Assembly (NCBI GenBank): GCA_035518815.1
Contig: DATIXG010000060.1
Location: 124,001 to 188,000 of the forward strand
Source of the DNA: AG25 sp035518815
Lineage (GTDB): Bacteria > Gemmatimonadota > Gemmatimonadetes > Gemmatimonadales > GWC2-71-9
Length of the DNA stretch: 64,000 bases
Direction of reading: 5' to 3'
In this document: positions 15,923 through 24,189 of the stretch, one piece after another
Layout of the letters: each line of letters opens with the position of its first letter
Position numbering within the stretch: the stretch's first letter is position 1
Translations under genes and position numbers: made by a program
The notes under the pieces: model-generated
The model's input: the letters and a program-made list of their open reading frames with translations, nothing else
The model's database searches: none
What the model was told of the DNA's origin: nothing

Positions 15923-17314
15923 ATGCTGTGGCTCGCGAGCGCGTGCGTGCTGATGGTGACGATGGGCGCGCTGCATCACTTCACGGCGGCGAGCCCGCTC
16001 GCCGCGCGCGCGACGCTCGCGCTCGGTTTTCTGTTGATCGCCGCGTGGCTCGGCGGCGAGCTGGCCGCACGACGGCGCCTGCCGCGCGTCGTCGGCTACC
16101 TCTGCATCGGGTTGTGCGTGGGACCCGCGTGGCTCAACCTCGTGCGCGTGGACGAGGTTGCCGCGTTGCAGTTCTTCGCCGACGCCGGCATCGCGCTGTT
16201 CGCCATCATCGCCGGAACCGAGCTGGCGCGCGTGGCCCGATCGCCCGAGCGGATCGCGCTGGCGCGCGTGGCCGGCGCCGCGATGGGCCTCCCCTTTGCC
16301 GCCGTCGTGCTCGTCGTGCTGAGCGTGAGTCGCTGGTTTCCCCTCACCGCGCACCAGTCGTTCGGCAACGCCGTCGGCGTGGCGCTCGCGCTGGGCGCGG
16401 TGGCGGCGGTTGCGTCGCCGGTGATGAGCGTGGTCGCCGAGGATGCACGGCCGCCCGGGCCGTTCGCTCGCGCGATGATCGGCGTGGCCGCCGCGCAGGA
16501 CGTCGCCCTGCTGCTCGTGCTGTCGCTCGTCCTGCTCGTCGCCCGCCCGCTCGCGAGCCCCGGCGCCCTGAACGTCGCGGCCGCGGCCGGCGCGTTGCTG
16601 CGTTGGGGCGGCTCGCTCGCGGCCGGCGGCGCGCTGGGGTTCGTGCTGGCGGAATCCGGGGTGTTCGCCGGCGCCGGAGGGAATAAGGAAGGAAGGGCCG
16701 GCGTAACACCGCTCGTTCTGGCGATCGCGTGCCTCCTGCCGATCCTGGGGCGCGCCCTCGAGATCGAGCCGCTGCTCGTGGCCTTGGCGGCCGGGTTCGC
16801 CGCGTATTGGCGGGGGCTGGACCTCGGGGCAACCGTTGGGCGGGTTCTCAATTGGGACGGGGTGCAGGGGCCGGGGGGTGAGGCGGTTCAGCCTGTCACG
16901 GCAGCCTGTTTCGGGATCGCGGGTGCCGGACTGCAGTTTGGTGCGCTCGAGGACTTGTGGCCGTGGGTAGTCTTGTTGGTTTGCCTGAGGGCCACGGCGC
17001 TGCGGCACGGCCTTCGCTGGGTGGGAGAGCGGGCCGGCGTGATGCCCGCCCTTGCGCGGGAGGGGTGGCTCGGGCTTATCTCTCAGTCCGGCGCCGCCCT
17101 TGGGTTGGGGCCCCTAGTCCGTCGAGCGTTTCCCGCTTTCGGGGTATCACTGGAGGCGCTGATCCTGGCTACCATCGCGATACACGAGGTGGCTGGGCCG
17201 GTGTGTTTTCAGCGGGCGCTGGCACGGGCCGCGGCACTCAAGGAGGAAGCGGATGTCGGCGAAGGTGCGGCCATTGATGGTGTTATCGGGGCTCCTGGCA
17301 GCGGCGTGCGTTGA
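15923..17314 (+). CDS. Cation/proton antiporter family membrane protein
   Basis: Polytopic inner-membrane protein of 463 residues with about 11-12 hydrophobic segments, similar to the sodium/hydrogen exchanger (CPA) superfamily. Supporting stretches are RRRLPRVVGYLCIGLCVGPAWL near helix 3 and ADAGIALFAIIAGTELA near helix 4, a position where CPA2 proteins carry similar sequence. The ion-binding residues cannot be fixed by eye. ATG 15923 is preferred over an upstream ATG at 15881 because the first helix begins there and a promoter -10 sits just before it. Its 3' end overlaps the next gene by 62 bases. The exact substrate is unknown. Confidence 0.75.
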   Translation: MLWLASACVLMVTMGALHHFTAASPLAARATLALGFLLIAAWLGGELAARRRLPRVVGYLCIGLCVGPAWLNLVRVDEVAALQFFADAGIALFAIIAGTELARVARSPERIALARVAGAAMGLPFAAVVLVVLSVSRWFPLTAHQSFGNAVGVALALGAVAAVASPVMSVVAEDARPPGPFARAMIGVAAAQDVALLLVLSLVLLVARPLASPGALNVAAAAGALLRWGGSLAAGGALGFVLAESGVFAGAGGNKEGRAGVTPLVLAIACLLPILGRALEIEPLLVALAAGFAAYWRGLDLGATVGRVLNWDGVQGPGGEAVQPVTAACFGIAGAGLQFGALEDLWPWVVLLVCLRATALRHGLRWVGERAGVMPALAREGWLGLISQSGAALGLGPLVRRAFPAFGVSLEALILATIAIHEVAGPVCFQRALARAAALKEEADVGEGAAIDGVIGAPGSGVR

Positions 17315-18956
17315 CAATGTGACCGGCCCTCCCGGGGCTCTCTGTCTCGCCAATTACTCGGCGCTCGCGCTCGCGGTCGGGGACTTCGTCGCCCTCGACC
17401 CCATCCCCACGCAGGGGTGCGTCATCTTCCCTGCCAACGGCTCGAGCACGGATTCGGCGGAGTACCTCCTCGTCCCGCAGGCCACGACCGAGGTGCCCAA
17501 CCTCTCGACGACATTCAGGCTGACCGGGCAGACGGCTGCGACGGCTCTCATCGCCGCCCGTCAGGCGGGCTACGCGGCCGCGGCGGCGGCATCCGTCTCG
17601 CCCGCCGAGCGGTTTCACAGCCTGCTGCGGGAGATGGAGCGCACGCGCACGTATCCCGGGCTCTCCGGCGCGCAGGCGCCGTTCCCGACGGCGGCGCCCG
17701 CCGCGCCCGTGCGGGTTTCCGTTGGAGACCATCGCGCGTTCATGGTGCTCGCCAGCATCACCAAAGGCGGGTACACGACCGTCAACGCGACAGCTCAGAG
17801 TGTCGGCCAACACGTGGCGATCTTCGTGGACGATGTGGTGCCTGCGGGCGGGCTGACCACGACGGACATCGACGCCCTGCGCGACGCGTTCGAGCAGAGG
17901 CTCTATCCGGCGGACACGGTGGCGTTCGGGCGCGAGTCGGACATCGACGGCAACGGCCTCGTGATCGTGCTGATGACCGGCGTCGTGAACAAGCTCGTCA
18001 CCGCGACGCAATGCCAGACCACCGGGTATGTCGCGGGGTTCTTCTTCGGCGCGGACATCGATCCCGCGACCGCGTATGTCGTGAACGACGGCGAGGTGTT
18101 TTACACGATGGTGCCGGATCCGTCCGGTACCCTCTCCTGCAATCACTCAATTGCGCAGGTCAAGCGGGTGGTCCCCGGCACGCTGATCCACGAGTTCCAG
18201 CACATGATCAGCTACAACCATCATGTGCTGCAGCAGCCCCCCGCGGCGCGGAAGGCCGAGGTCCTGTGGCTGAATGAAGCACTGTCGCACTATGCGGAAG
18301 AGCTGGGCGGGCGCGCGTACCTCCCGGATACGGCCACGTTCTGCAACTACATCGAAGGCGACCTGAACAACGCGGCGGGGTATCTGTCCGCGTCGGGGAG
18401 CCACCCGCTGGTGGATACGTCGGGCCTCGGCGGGTTGGAGGAGCGGGGCGCGGGCTGGCTGTTCGTGCGCTATCTGGTCGACCAGTTGGCCACTGATACG
18501 TCGACCGCGGCCCAGGGCGTGGTGACGCGGCAACTCGACAATACCGCGCTCACGGGGACGAACAACGTCGCGCAGTTGACGGGGGTGTCGTGGGCGACGA
18601 CGGCCGGGGCGTGGGCGCTTGCCCTCTGGGCGTCGGATCTGCCGGGCTTCACGGCGAAGCCCTCATTGCGGTACAAGAAGTGGGCGTTTCGGACCGCGTA
18701 CCCGAAGCTCAGCGCCTACTGCGGCAGTCTGAATCCGCCAATTCCGATCCCCTCGACGTTCCCGCTGTCGGCGACGGCCGTCCCCGGGACGGGCGTCAAC
18801 GTGTCCGGTACGATGATCGCCGGCTCGGGAGCGACCTACCAGCGCGCCCTGCAGGGATTGAGCGGTGCCAAGTTCGACGTGCTCTTCAGTGACCCGACGG
18901 GCGGGCAGCTTAAGGCGACGGTGTTGCCGCGCCTCAACGTGCTGCGCATCCGCTGA
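17253..18956 (+). CDS. Putative gluzincin metalloprotease lipoprotein A
   Basis: Lipoprotein of 567 residues that looks like a secreted zinc metalloprotease. The signal peptide ends in lipobox LAAAC (Cys19). The catalytic motif HEFQH is at residues 313-317. A glutamate that could be the third zinc ligand is Glu342 in WLNEALSHYAEE, 25 residues later, as in gluzincins; the arrangement recalls peptidase family M30. The preceding block GRESDIDGNGLVIVLMTG is conserved in the paralogue. ATG 17253 has AAGGAGG upstream and lies inside the antiporter 3' end. It is followed by its paralogue after 17 bases. Substrate unknown. Confidence 0.75.
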   Translation: MSAKVRPLMVLSGLLAAACVDNVTGPPGALCLANYSALALAVGDFVALDPIPTQGCVIFPANGSSTDSAEYLLVPQATTEVPNLSTTFRLTGQTAATALIAARQAGYAAAAAASVSPAERFHSLLREMERTRTYPGLSGAQAPFPTAAPAAPVRVSVGDHRAFMVLASITKGGYTTVNATAQSVGQHVAIFVDDVVPAGGLTTTDIDALRDAFEQRLYPADTVAFGRESDIDGNGLVIVLMTGVVNKLVTATQCQTTGYVAGFFFGADIDPATAYVVNDGEVFYTMVPDPSGTLSCNHSIAQVKRVVPGTLIHEFQHMISYNHHVLQQPPAARKAEVLWLNEALSHYAEELGGRAYLPDTATFCNYIEGDLNNAAGYLSASGSHPLVDTSGLGGLEERGAGWLFVRYLVDQLATDTSTAAQGVVTRQLDNTALTGTNNVAQLTGVSWATTAGAWALALWASDLPGFTAKPSLRYKKWAFRTAYPKLSAYCGSLNPPIPIPSTFPLSATAVPGTGVNVSGTMIAGSGATYQRALQGLSGAKFDVLFSDPTGGQLKATVLPRLNVLRIR

Positions 18957-18973
18957 AACAGAGGAAAGACCCG

Positions 18974-20671
18974 ATGCTCAGGAAGACTTGGTCGTACGGC
19001 AAGTTTTGGCCGATGGTACTCATCGCGGCGTGCGGCGGGGCGGACCCGGTCACGCCGAGCCTCGCCATGTGCGGCCCCGGCGTGCCGGCCGTTTTGCTGG
19101 GTCCCGGAGAGAGCGTCGCGCTCGACCCGCTGACGACGAATGGTTGCGCGATCTTTCCCGCGAACCCCTCGAGTACGGACTCGGCCGAATACCTTGTCGT
19201 GCCTCAGGCGGCGACTACGAGTCCCGACTTTCACTCGAGCTTCAAGCTGGTCGGCGGAGCGCTCGCGGCCGCCGCGCCTCCCGTCGCCGCGGCGATGGAG
19301 GGCGCGCCGATCTCGATTGCGCAGCAGTTCCACGATCGGCTGCGACTGATGGAGCAGGACCGCTCCTTCCCAACGCCTGCGCGCCCGTCGCGTATCGCCG
19401 GGCCGCAGCCAAACTCGACGCCGTACCCGTGCCCTGTCACCGTCGGAGGCCAGTGCACGTTCATAGTGATTGGGAATCTGACGAACATCCAGATCACCCG
19501 GAACGTGACGGCCACAGCCCAGACCGTCGGCCAACACGTCGTGATCTACGTCGACAACAGCGCGCCGACCCCCGGCATCTCGACCGCGCAGCTCGACTCG
19601 CTGCGGAACACCTTCGACACGCTGCTCTACGCCGTAGATACGACCGCGTTCGGACGGGAGTCGGACGTGGACGGCAACGGCAAGGTCATCGTCCTGATGA
19701 CCGGTGTGCTCAACAGCCTCGTCACCGAAACGCAGTGCAACACGAGCGGCTATGTCGTGGGCTTCTTTTTCGGAGCGGACATCGACCCCGCGTTCTACTC
19801 GTCCTGGAACAAGGGAGAGGTCTTCTACTCGATCGTCCCCGACTCGAACCGCACCCTGTCTTGCACGCATCCGGTCAGCCAGGTGATGCGCGTGCTGCCG
19901 CTCACGTTCGCGCACGAATTCCAGCACATGATCAGCTATAACCAGCACGTGCTGCTCAAACATGCATCACCGGAAGAGCTGTGGTTGAACGAGGGGTTGT
20001 CGCACTACGCGGAGGAGCGTAGCGGGCGCGCGTTCCTGGCGGCGGGTGACAGCACGCACTTCTGCGTGCACGTCAAGGCCGACCTGTACAACTTCGGGCT
20101 GTTCGTCCAGAACCCCGGCAAGACCGGACTCGTCACGCTCACCGGGCTCGGCACCCTGGACGAGCGTGGCGCCTGGTGGTCCTTCGTACGATTCCTCGTG
20201 GACCAGTTCGCCGCGGACACGTCGCTCGCGGCGGGGGATGCCTTCACGCGGTCGCTCGTCCAGACGAACCTGCGGGGCACGAGCAACATCACTACGGTGA
20301 CAGGGCAGTCGTTCGATGTCCTGTCGCGGCGGTGGTTGCTCGCGAACTACGTGTCGGACCTGCCGGGCTTCACCGCGGCCCCGACGATGAAGTACAAGCA
20401 TTGGGCCTTCCGAACGGCCTATCCTGCGATCAATGCGTCGTGTCCCGATCCGCGGGCGCCGCTGCCGAACGCCTATCCCCTCGCGCCGGCACCGATAGCG
20501 GGAGCCGGCATCAGCGTGGCCGGCACCATGTACGCGAGCTCGGCCGGCACGTATCAGCTCGCGGCACAGCCGCCCGCCGGCTCCCCGTTTACGCTGCTGC
20601 TCAGCGACGGCGCCGGCGCCGCGCTGCAGCAGACCGTGACGCCCCGGCTGCAGGTCATCCGAATCCGGTGA
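18974..20671 (+). CDS. Putative gluzincin metalloprotease lipoprotein B, tandem paralogue
   Basis: Lipoprotein of 565 residues, a tandem duplicate of the preceding gene. Both share the mature N-terminus (PANxSSTDSAEYLxVPQA), the GRESD(I/V)DGNG block, the zinc motif (HEFQHMISYN, here residues 314-323) and WLNEGLSHYAEE (Glu340). The lipobox is LIAAC (Cys20). The two are similar along their whole length but clearly diverged, so the duplication is old. ATG 18974 follows AGAGGAAAG. Its stop overlaps the next start as GTGA, so it is translationally coupled to the PorV-like gene. Confidence 0.75.
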   Translation: MLRKTWSYGKFWPMVLIAACGGADPVTPSLAMCGPGVPAVLLGPGESVALDPLTTNGCAIFPANPSSTDSAEYLVVPQAATTSPDFHSSFKLVGGALAAAAPPVAAAMEGAPISIAQQFHDRLRLMEQDRSFPTPARPSRIAGPQPNSTPYPCPVTVGGQCTFIVIGNLTNIQITRNVTATAQTVGQHVVIYVDNSAPTPGISTAQLDSLRNTFDTLLYAVDTTAFGRESDVDGNGKVIVLMTGVLNSLVTETQCNTSGYVVGFFFGADIDPAFYSSWNKGEVFYSIVPDSNRTLSCTHPVSQVMRVLPLTFAHEFQHMISYNQHVLLKHASPEELWLNEGLSHYAEERSGRAFLAAGDSTHFCVHVKADLYNFGLFVQNPGKTGLVTLTGLGTLDERGAWWSFVRFLVDQFAADTSLAAGDAFTRSLVQTNLRGTSNITTVTGQSFDVLSRRWLLANYVSDLPGFTAAPTMKYKHWAFRTAYPAINASCPDPRAPLPNAYPLAPAPIAGAGISVAGTMYASSAGTYQLAAQPPAGSPFTLLLSDGAGAALQQTVTPRLQVIRIR

Positions 20672-21555
20672 ACCGGGCGGCCGGCCGGCCGTGCCGTCAG
20701 GCGGTGGTCGCGCTCGCCGCGTTCTCGCTCGTCATACCCGGCCCGCTCATCGCCCAGTCGGAGGATGGCGTCGCCGTGCTTCCAGGCTCGGCTCGCTCCG
20801 CGGGCCTTGGGGGAGCCGGCGTGGCGCTGGTCGGCGACGCGGGCAGCATGTTCGCGAACCCGGCGGGGCTCGCCACCATCCGTAACGTCGCCGTCGAGGG
20901 ATTCTACGAACGTCGTCCCGACGACCACACCGTCTCGGCGGGCGCCGCGGCCACGCGCGTCGGGCGGTTCAACTACGGCGCCGGCGTCCTCGCGCTCACG
21001 CCGCCATCCGGCACGGCGCAGAAATCCGACGTCCTCGCGGTCTCCAGCCTCGTCTTCCGGTTTGGCCTCCTCGCCCTCGGGGGGTCGGTGAAGTTCGTCC
21101 GCCAGACCGTGGCCGGAGTGGAGCAGAACACGTGGGCCGGCGATGCGGGCATCGCCATCGCCCTCTTCGACATCTTCGCGCTCGCCGCGAGTGTGCAGAA
21201 CATCGGCGGCGATCTGGGCGACGGGACGCACCTGCCACACCGCACCCGCGCGGGCCTGACGCTCAACTACGTCGACCCACAGGGCTCGCTCCGGCTGCTG
21301 ACGACGCTCGAAGGGCAGTGGCAGACCGGACGCAGCGCCGTGCTCGTGGTGGGCGCCGAGGGCGGCATCAGGGCAGGGGGCATCGGTATTCTGGGTCGCG
21401 TCGGCGCGACCGGGCAGCCCGAGCCTACACCCGAGTCCGCGATCTCCGTGGGCGGGGGCCTCGAGCTGGGCCGCGTTCACCTCGACTACGCCTACCGCGC
21501 GAGCGACAATCCCGGCGGAGGCACCCACCAGGTCGGGATCCGATGGACGCCGTAG
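20668..21555 (+). CDS. PorV/PorQ-like (UPF0164) outer-membrane protein
   Basis: Outer-membrane beta-barrel of 295 residues. The mature N-terminus carries ARSAGLGGAGVALVGDAGSM followed by FANPAGLA, the hallmark of PorV/PorQ/UPF0164 barrels related to FadL. In Bacteroidetes some of these take part in type IX secretion, but no other type IX component is visible here. GTG 20668 opens a signal peptide ending in LIAQ and overlaps the preceding stop (GTGA). The longer frame upstream is a shadow of the protease gene. Location downstream of two surface lipoproteases suggests a joint role, which is inference. Confidence 0.8.
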   Translation: MNRAAGRPCRQAVVALAAFSLVIPGPLIAQSEDGVAVLPGSARSAGLGGAGVALVGDAGSMFANPAGLATIRNVAVEGFYERRPDDHTVSAGAAATRVGRFNYGAGVLALTPPSGTAQKSDVLAVSSLVFRFGLLALGGSVKFVRQTVAGVEQNTWAGDAGIAIALFDIFALAASVQNIGGDLGDGTHLPHRTRAGLTLNYVDPQGSLRLLTTLEGQWQTGRSAVLVVGAEGGIRAGGIGILGRVGATGQPEPTPESAISVGGGLELGRVHLDYAYRASDNPGGGTHQVGIRWTP

Positions 21556-22664
21556 ACGAACGGCGGCAGGGCTCTCCGAACTGGGGGCGCGTGATCCGGC
21601 GGCTTGGCGCGTGGGTGGTGCTCGGCGTCCCCACGGCGCTCGTGGCTACGCTCGTATTCAGTACCGAGGCCCGCTACCTGGCGCGCGCGGGAATCGAGGA
21701 AGGCCGCATTCTCCTCAAGCGGCGCTCGATCCAGCAGCTCATCGCAGACCCCAAGACTCCCGCCGATCTGCGCGCCCGTCTCGAGCTGGTGCTCGCGGCG
21801 CGGGCGTACGCGGCCGATTCGCTGCGCCTGTCGGCCGGCGAGACGTTCACCACCTATGCGGACGTCGGCCGCGACACGTTGCTCCTGCTCCTGACCGCGA
21901 GCCAGCGCGACAAGTTGCGCGAGTACACGTGGCGCTACCCGATCGTGGGGGTGGTGCCCTACAAGGGGTTCTTCGACGCGGCGCGCGCCCGCGAGGCCGC
22001 GACGGAGCTCGACCGCGAGGGATACGACATCTATCTCCGGCCCGCGGACGCCTTCTCGACACTCGGCTATTTCAGCGATCCGCTGTTGTCCACGGCGGCC
22101 GACCGCGATTCGGTCGAGCTCGTGGCGATGGTGGTACACGAGCTGGCGCACAACACGCTATACGTGAAAGGGCAGACCGCGTTCAACGAAAGCTTCGCGA
22201 GCTTCGTGGGCTACCGGGGGGCGCAGGCGTTCTTCCGAGCCCGCGGCTCGACGGCGGCGGCCGAGCGCGCGGCGGCGCGCTGGCGGGACGAGCGGACGCT
22301 CGACGTGTTCTACGCTGAGCTCGCGCGCCGGCTGGATTCGGCGTACGCGGGGAGCAAGGGCCCGGCGCGCGCCGCCCGGGCCCGGGCCACGCTGTTCCGC
22401 TGGGCGCGGACCCAGCTCACCGGCGCGGTCGGGCAGTCGCTCGAGACGTATGACTGGCGCCGGTTTGCGGGCGCGCGGCTCAACAACGCCGTTGTGATGG
22501 CCCAGCGGCTGTACCGAATGAACCTGAACCTGTTCGACGAGATCTATCTTCAGAACAATGCCGATATCACCGAGTCGATCCGGGCGATCGAAGTCCGGAT
22601 CTTCACGCAGCCGGGGCAGGATCCGTATCAGGCGTTGTATTCGCGGCCGGGGATGCCGCCTTGA
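21543..22664 (+). CDS. Putative aminopeptidase (PF10023 family)
   Basis: Protein of 373 residues matching the Aminopep (PF10023) family. An N-terminal transmembrane anchor (residues 22-39) is followed by a large soluble domain. The zinc motif HELAH is at residues 199-203, with NESFASFVGYRGA just after it (Glu216 the likely third ligand). YFSDPLLST and VYKG-like (VPYKGFFD) stretches are typical. ATG 21543 overlaps the PorV-like gene by 13 bases, so the two are coupled. Because of the anchor the domain should face the periplasm. Family activity is inferred from annotation of relatives, not proven. Confidence 0.85.
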   Translation: MDAVDERRQGSPNWGRVIRRLGAWVVLGVPTALVATLVFSTEARYLARAGIEEGRILLKRRSIQQLIADPKTPADLRARLELVLAARAYAADSLRLSAGETFTTYADVGRDTLLLLLTASQRDKLREYTWRYPIVGVVPYKGFFDAARAREAATELDREGYDIYLRPADAFSTLGYFSDPLLSTAADRDSVELVAMVVHELAHNTLYVKGQTAFNESFASFVGYRGAQAFFRARGSTAAAERAAARWRDERTLDVFYAELARRLDSAYAGSKGPARAARARATLFRWARTQLTGAVGQSLETYDWRRFAGARLNNAVVMAQRLYRMNLNLFDEIYLQNNADITESIRAIEVRIFTQPGQDPYQALYSRPGMPP

Positions 22665-22744
22665 GGGGTGAAGCGACGGTGGGGTGAAGCGACGGTGCGG
22701 TGAGGCGACGGTGGGATGAAGCGACGGTGGGAACAGGCGATCGT
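22665..22744 (+). repeat. Array of five 16-base direct repeats
   Basis: Starting right after the aminopeptidase stop: 22665-22680 and 22681-22696 are identical (GGGGTGAAGCGACGGT); 22697-22712 and 22713-22728 differ at two bases each; 22729-22744 is degenerate. The period is exactly 16. A matching array lies inverted at 22852-22913. Confidence 0.85.
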
Positions 22745-22851
22745 CAGCTGTCGGCGGGTCTGCGCGCTGCCGTTCCCCGAATCGTTTCGCATAGGTGCCA
22801 TGTGAGTCGGTTCGCGTGTGTCCGCAATCGGTCAAGCTCCTCTACCAACAA

Positions 22852-22913
22852 ACCGCCTCGTCCCACCCCCGCCCTATCCCACCGTCGCCTTACCCCACCG
22901 CCGCCTAATTCCC
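22852..22913 (-). repeat. Inverted array of the same 16-base repeat
   Basis: On the minus strand the best unit is GGGGTAAGGCGACGGT (22896-22881), flanked by degenerate copies at 22880-22865, 22913-22897 (17 bases) and 22864-22852 (13 bases). It overlaps the last codons and stop of gdhA. The 107 bases between the two arrays hold nothing I recognise. Confidence 0.75.
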
Positions 22914-24170
22914 TCTCAGCCGCTCCGCCTCCGCGACTCTCTGCAGCGCGATCGCATACGCCGCCGTGCGAAACGTGGTCCCCTTGTCCTTCGCCAGGTC
23001 GCGCACTCCCGCGTAGGCCTTGGTGATGGTCGCGTGGAGCTCCCGGTTCACCTGCTCGTGGGTCCAGCGGTACTGCTGGAGATTCTGCGCCCACTCGTAG
23101 TAGCTGACAGTGACTCCGCCGGCATTGGCGAGGAAGTCGGGGATGACCGGGATGCCGCGATCCGCAAGGATCAAGTCGGCGGTGGGCGTGGTGGGCTCGT
23201 TCGCGGCTTCGACGACGACCTTGCAATCGAGCGTCCGCGCATTGGCCTCCTTCGTGATCACGCCGCCGAGTGCGGCCGGGACGAGCCAGCCGCACGGAAT
23301 CGTCCAGAGCTCCTCGTTCGTGATCGCTTTCCCGCTGGGCCAGGCGGACACGGGCTTGCGCGCGGCGGCGTGCTGGAGCAACCCCGGGATGTCGAGGCCC
23401 TGATCGTTGTAGATGCCGCCGTCCACATCGGACACGGCGACGACTTTCGCGCCCGCTTCGGCGACGAGGAGGCGCGCGAGGTGGCTCCCCACGTTGCCAA
23501 AGCCCTGAATGACTACGGGACTGCCCTTGAGCGGGATCCCGAAGTCGCGGGCGTATTCCATCATCACGTACATGACGCCGCGGCCCGTGGCCTCCTCGCG
23601 GCCGAGCGAGCCGCCGAGCGAGATCGGCTTCCCGGTGACGGCAGCGGGCGTGTAGCCGTGGCGGCTCGAGTACTCGTCCAGGATCCAGGCCATTACCTGC
23701 GCGTTGGTGTTGACGTCGGGAGCCGGGACGTCGCGGTAGGGGCCGAGCACGATGGAGATGCGCTGCGTGAAGCGACGGGTGAGGCGCTCGAGCTCGAGCG
23801 TCGACAGGTTGCGCGGGTCGACGGTCACGCCGCCCTTCGAACCGCCGAACGGGATGTCCATGAGCGCCGTCTTCCAGGTCATGATCGTGGCGAGACCGAG
23901 GACTTCGTCGTGGTCTGCATCGGGATGGTAGCGAATGCCGCCCTTGCAGGGACCGCGCGCGCCGTTGTGTTGAATGCGGTAGCCCGTGTACACCTCGATG
24001 CGGCCGTCGTCCATGCGCACGGGGACCTCGACCTGCACCTCGCGGAACGGGGTGATCAGGATCCTGCGCATGTAGGCGTCGAGTTTGATGAGGTCAGCCG
24101 CGCGGTCGAACTGGCTCGCGACGATCGCCTTCCCGGACATGGACGCCCGAGGCGTGGGCGCGGTGGGCAT
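22905..24170 (-). CDS. gdhA: Glutamate dehydrogenase
   Basis: NAD(P)-dependent glutamate dehydrogenase linking 2-oxoglutarate plus ammonia to glutamate; 421 residues, normal for the hexameric GDH50 type. Conserved sites are YRIQHNGARGPCKGGIRYHPD (catalytic lysine region), MTWKTALMDIPFGGSKGG, DVPAPDVNTNAQVMAW and the Rossmann motif GFGNVGSHLA. ATG 24170 is used; ATG 24140 (MSGKAIV) is also possible, and neither has a clear ribosome binding site. Coenzyme preference cannot be read reliably. It lies 19 bases downstream of the TPR gene, probably in one transcript. Confidence 0.94.
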   Translation of the reverse strand: MPTAPTPRASMSGKAIVASQFDRAADLIKLDAYMRRILITPFREVQVEVPVRMDDGRIEVYTGYRIQHNGARGPCKGGIRYHPDADHDEVLGLATIMTWKTALMDIPFGGSKGGVTVDPRNLSTLELERLTRRFTQRISIVLGPYRDVPAPDVNTNAQVMAWILDEYSSRHGYTPAAVTGKPISLGGSLGREEATGRGVMYVMMEYARDFGIPLKGSPVVIQGFGNVGSHLARLLVAEAGAKVVAVSDVDGGIYNDQGLDIPGLLQHAAARKPVSAWPSGKAITNEELWTIPCGWLVPAALGGVITKEANARTLDCKVVVEAANEPTTPTADLILADRGIPVIPDFLANAGGVTVSYYEWAQNLQQYRWTHEQVNRELHATITKAYAGVRDLAKDKGTTFRTAAYAIALQRVAEAERLRGN

Positions 24171-24189
24171 CGGCTGGGCGGCGTCTTGC

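Noticed and set aside
20176..20667. Upstream extension of the PorV-like gene
   Set aside because: This part of the frame is a shadow of the second protease; the signal peptide starts at GTG 20668.
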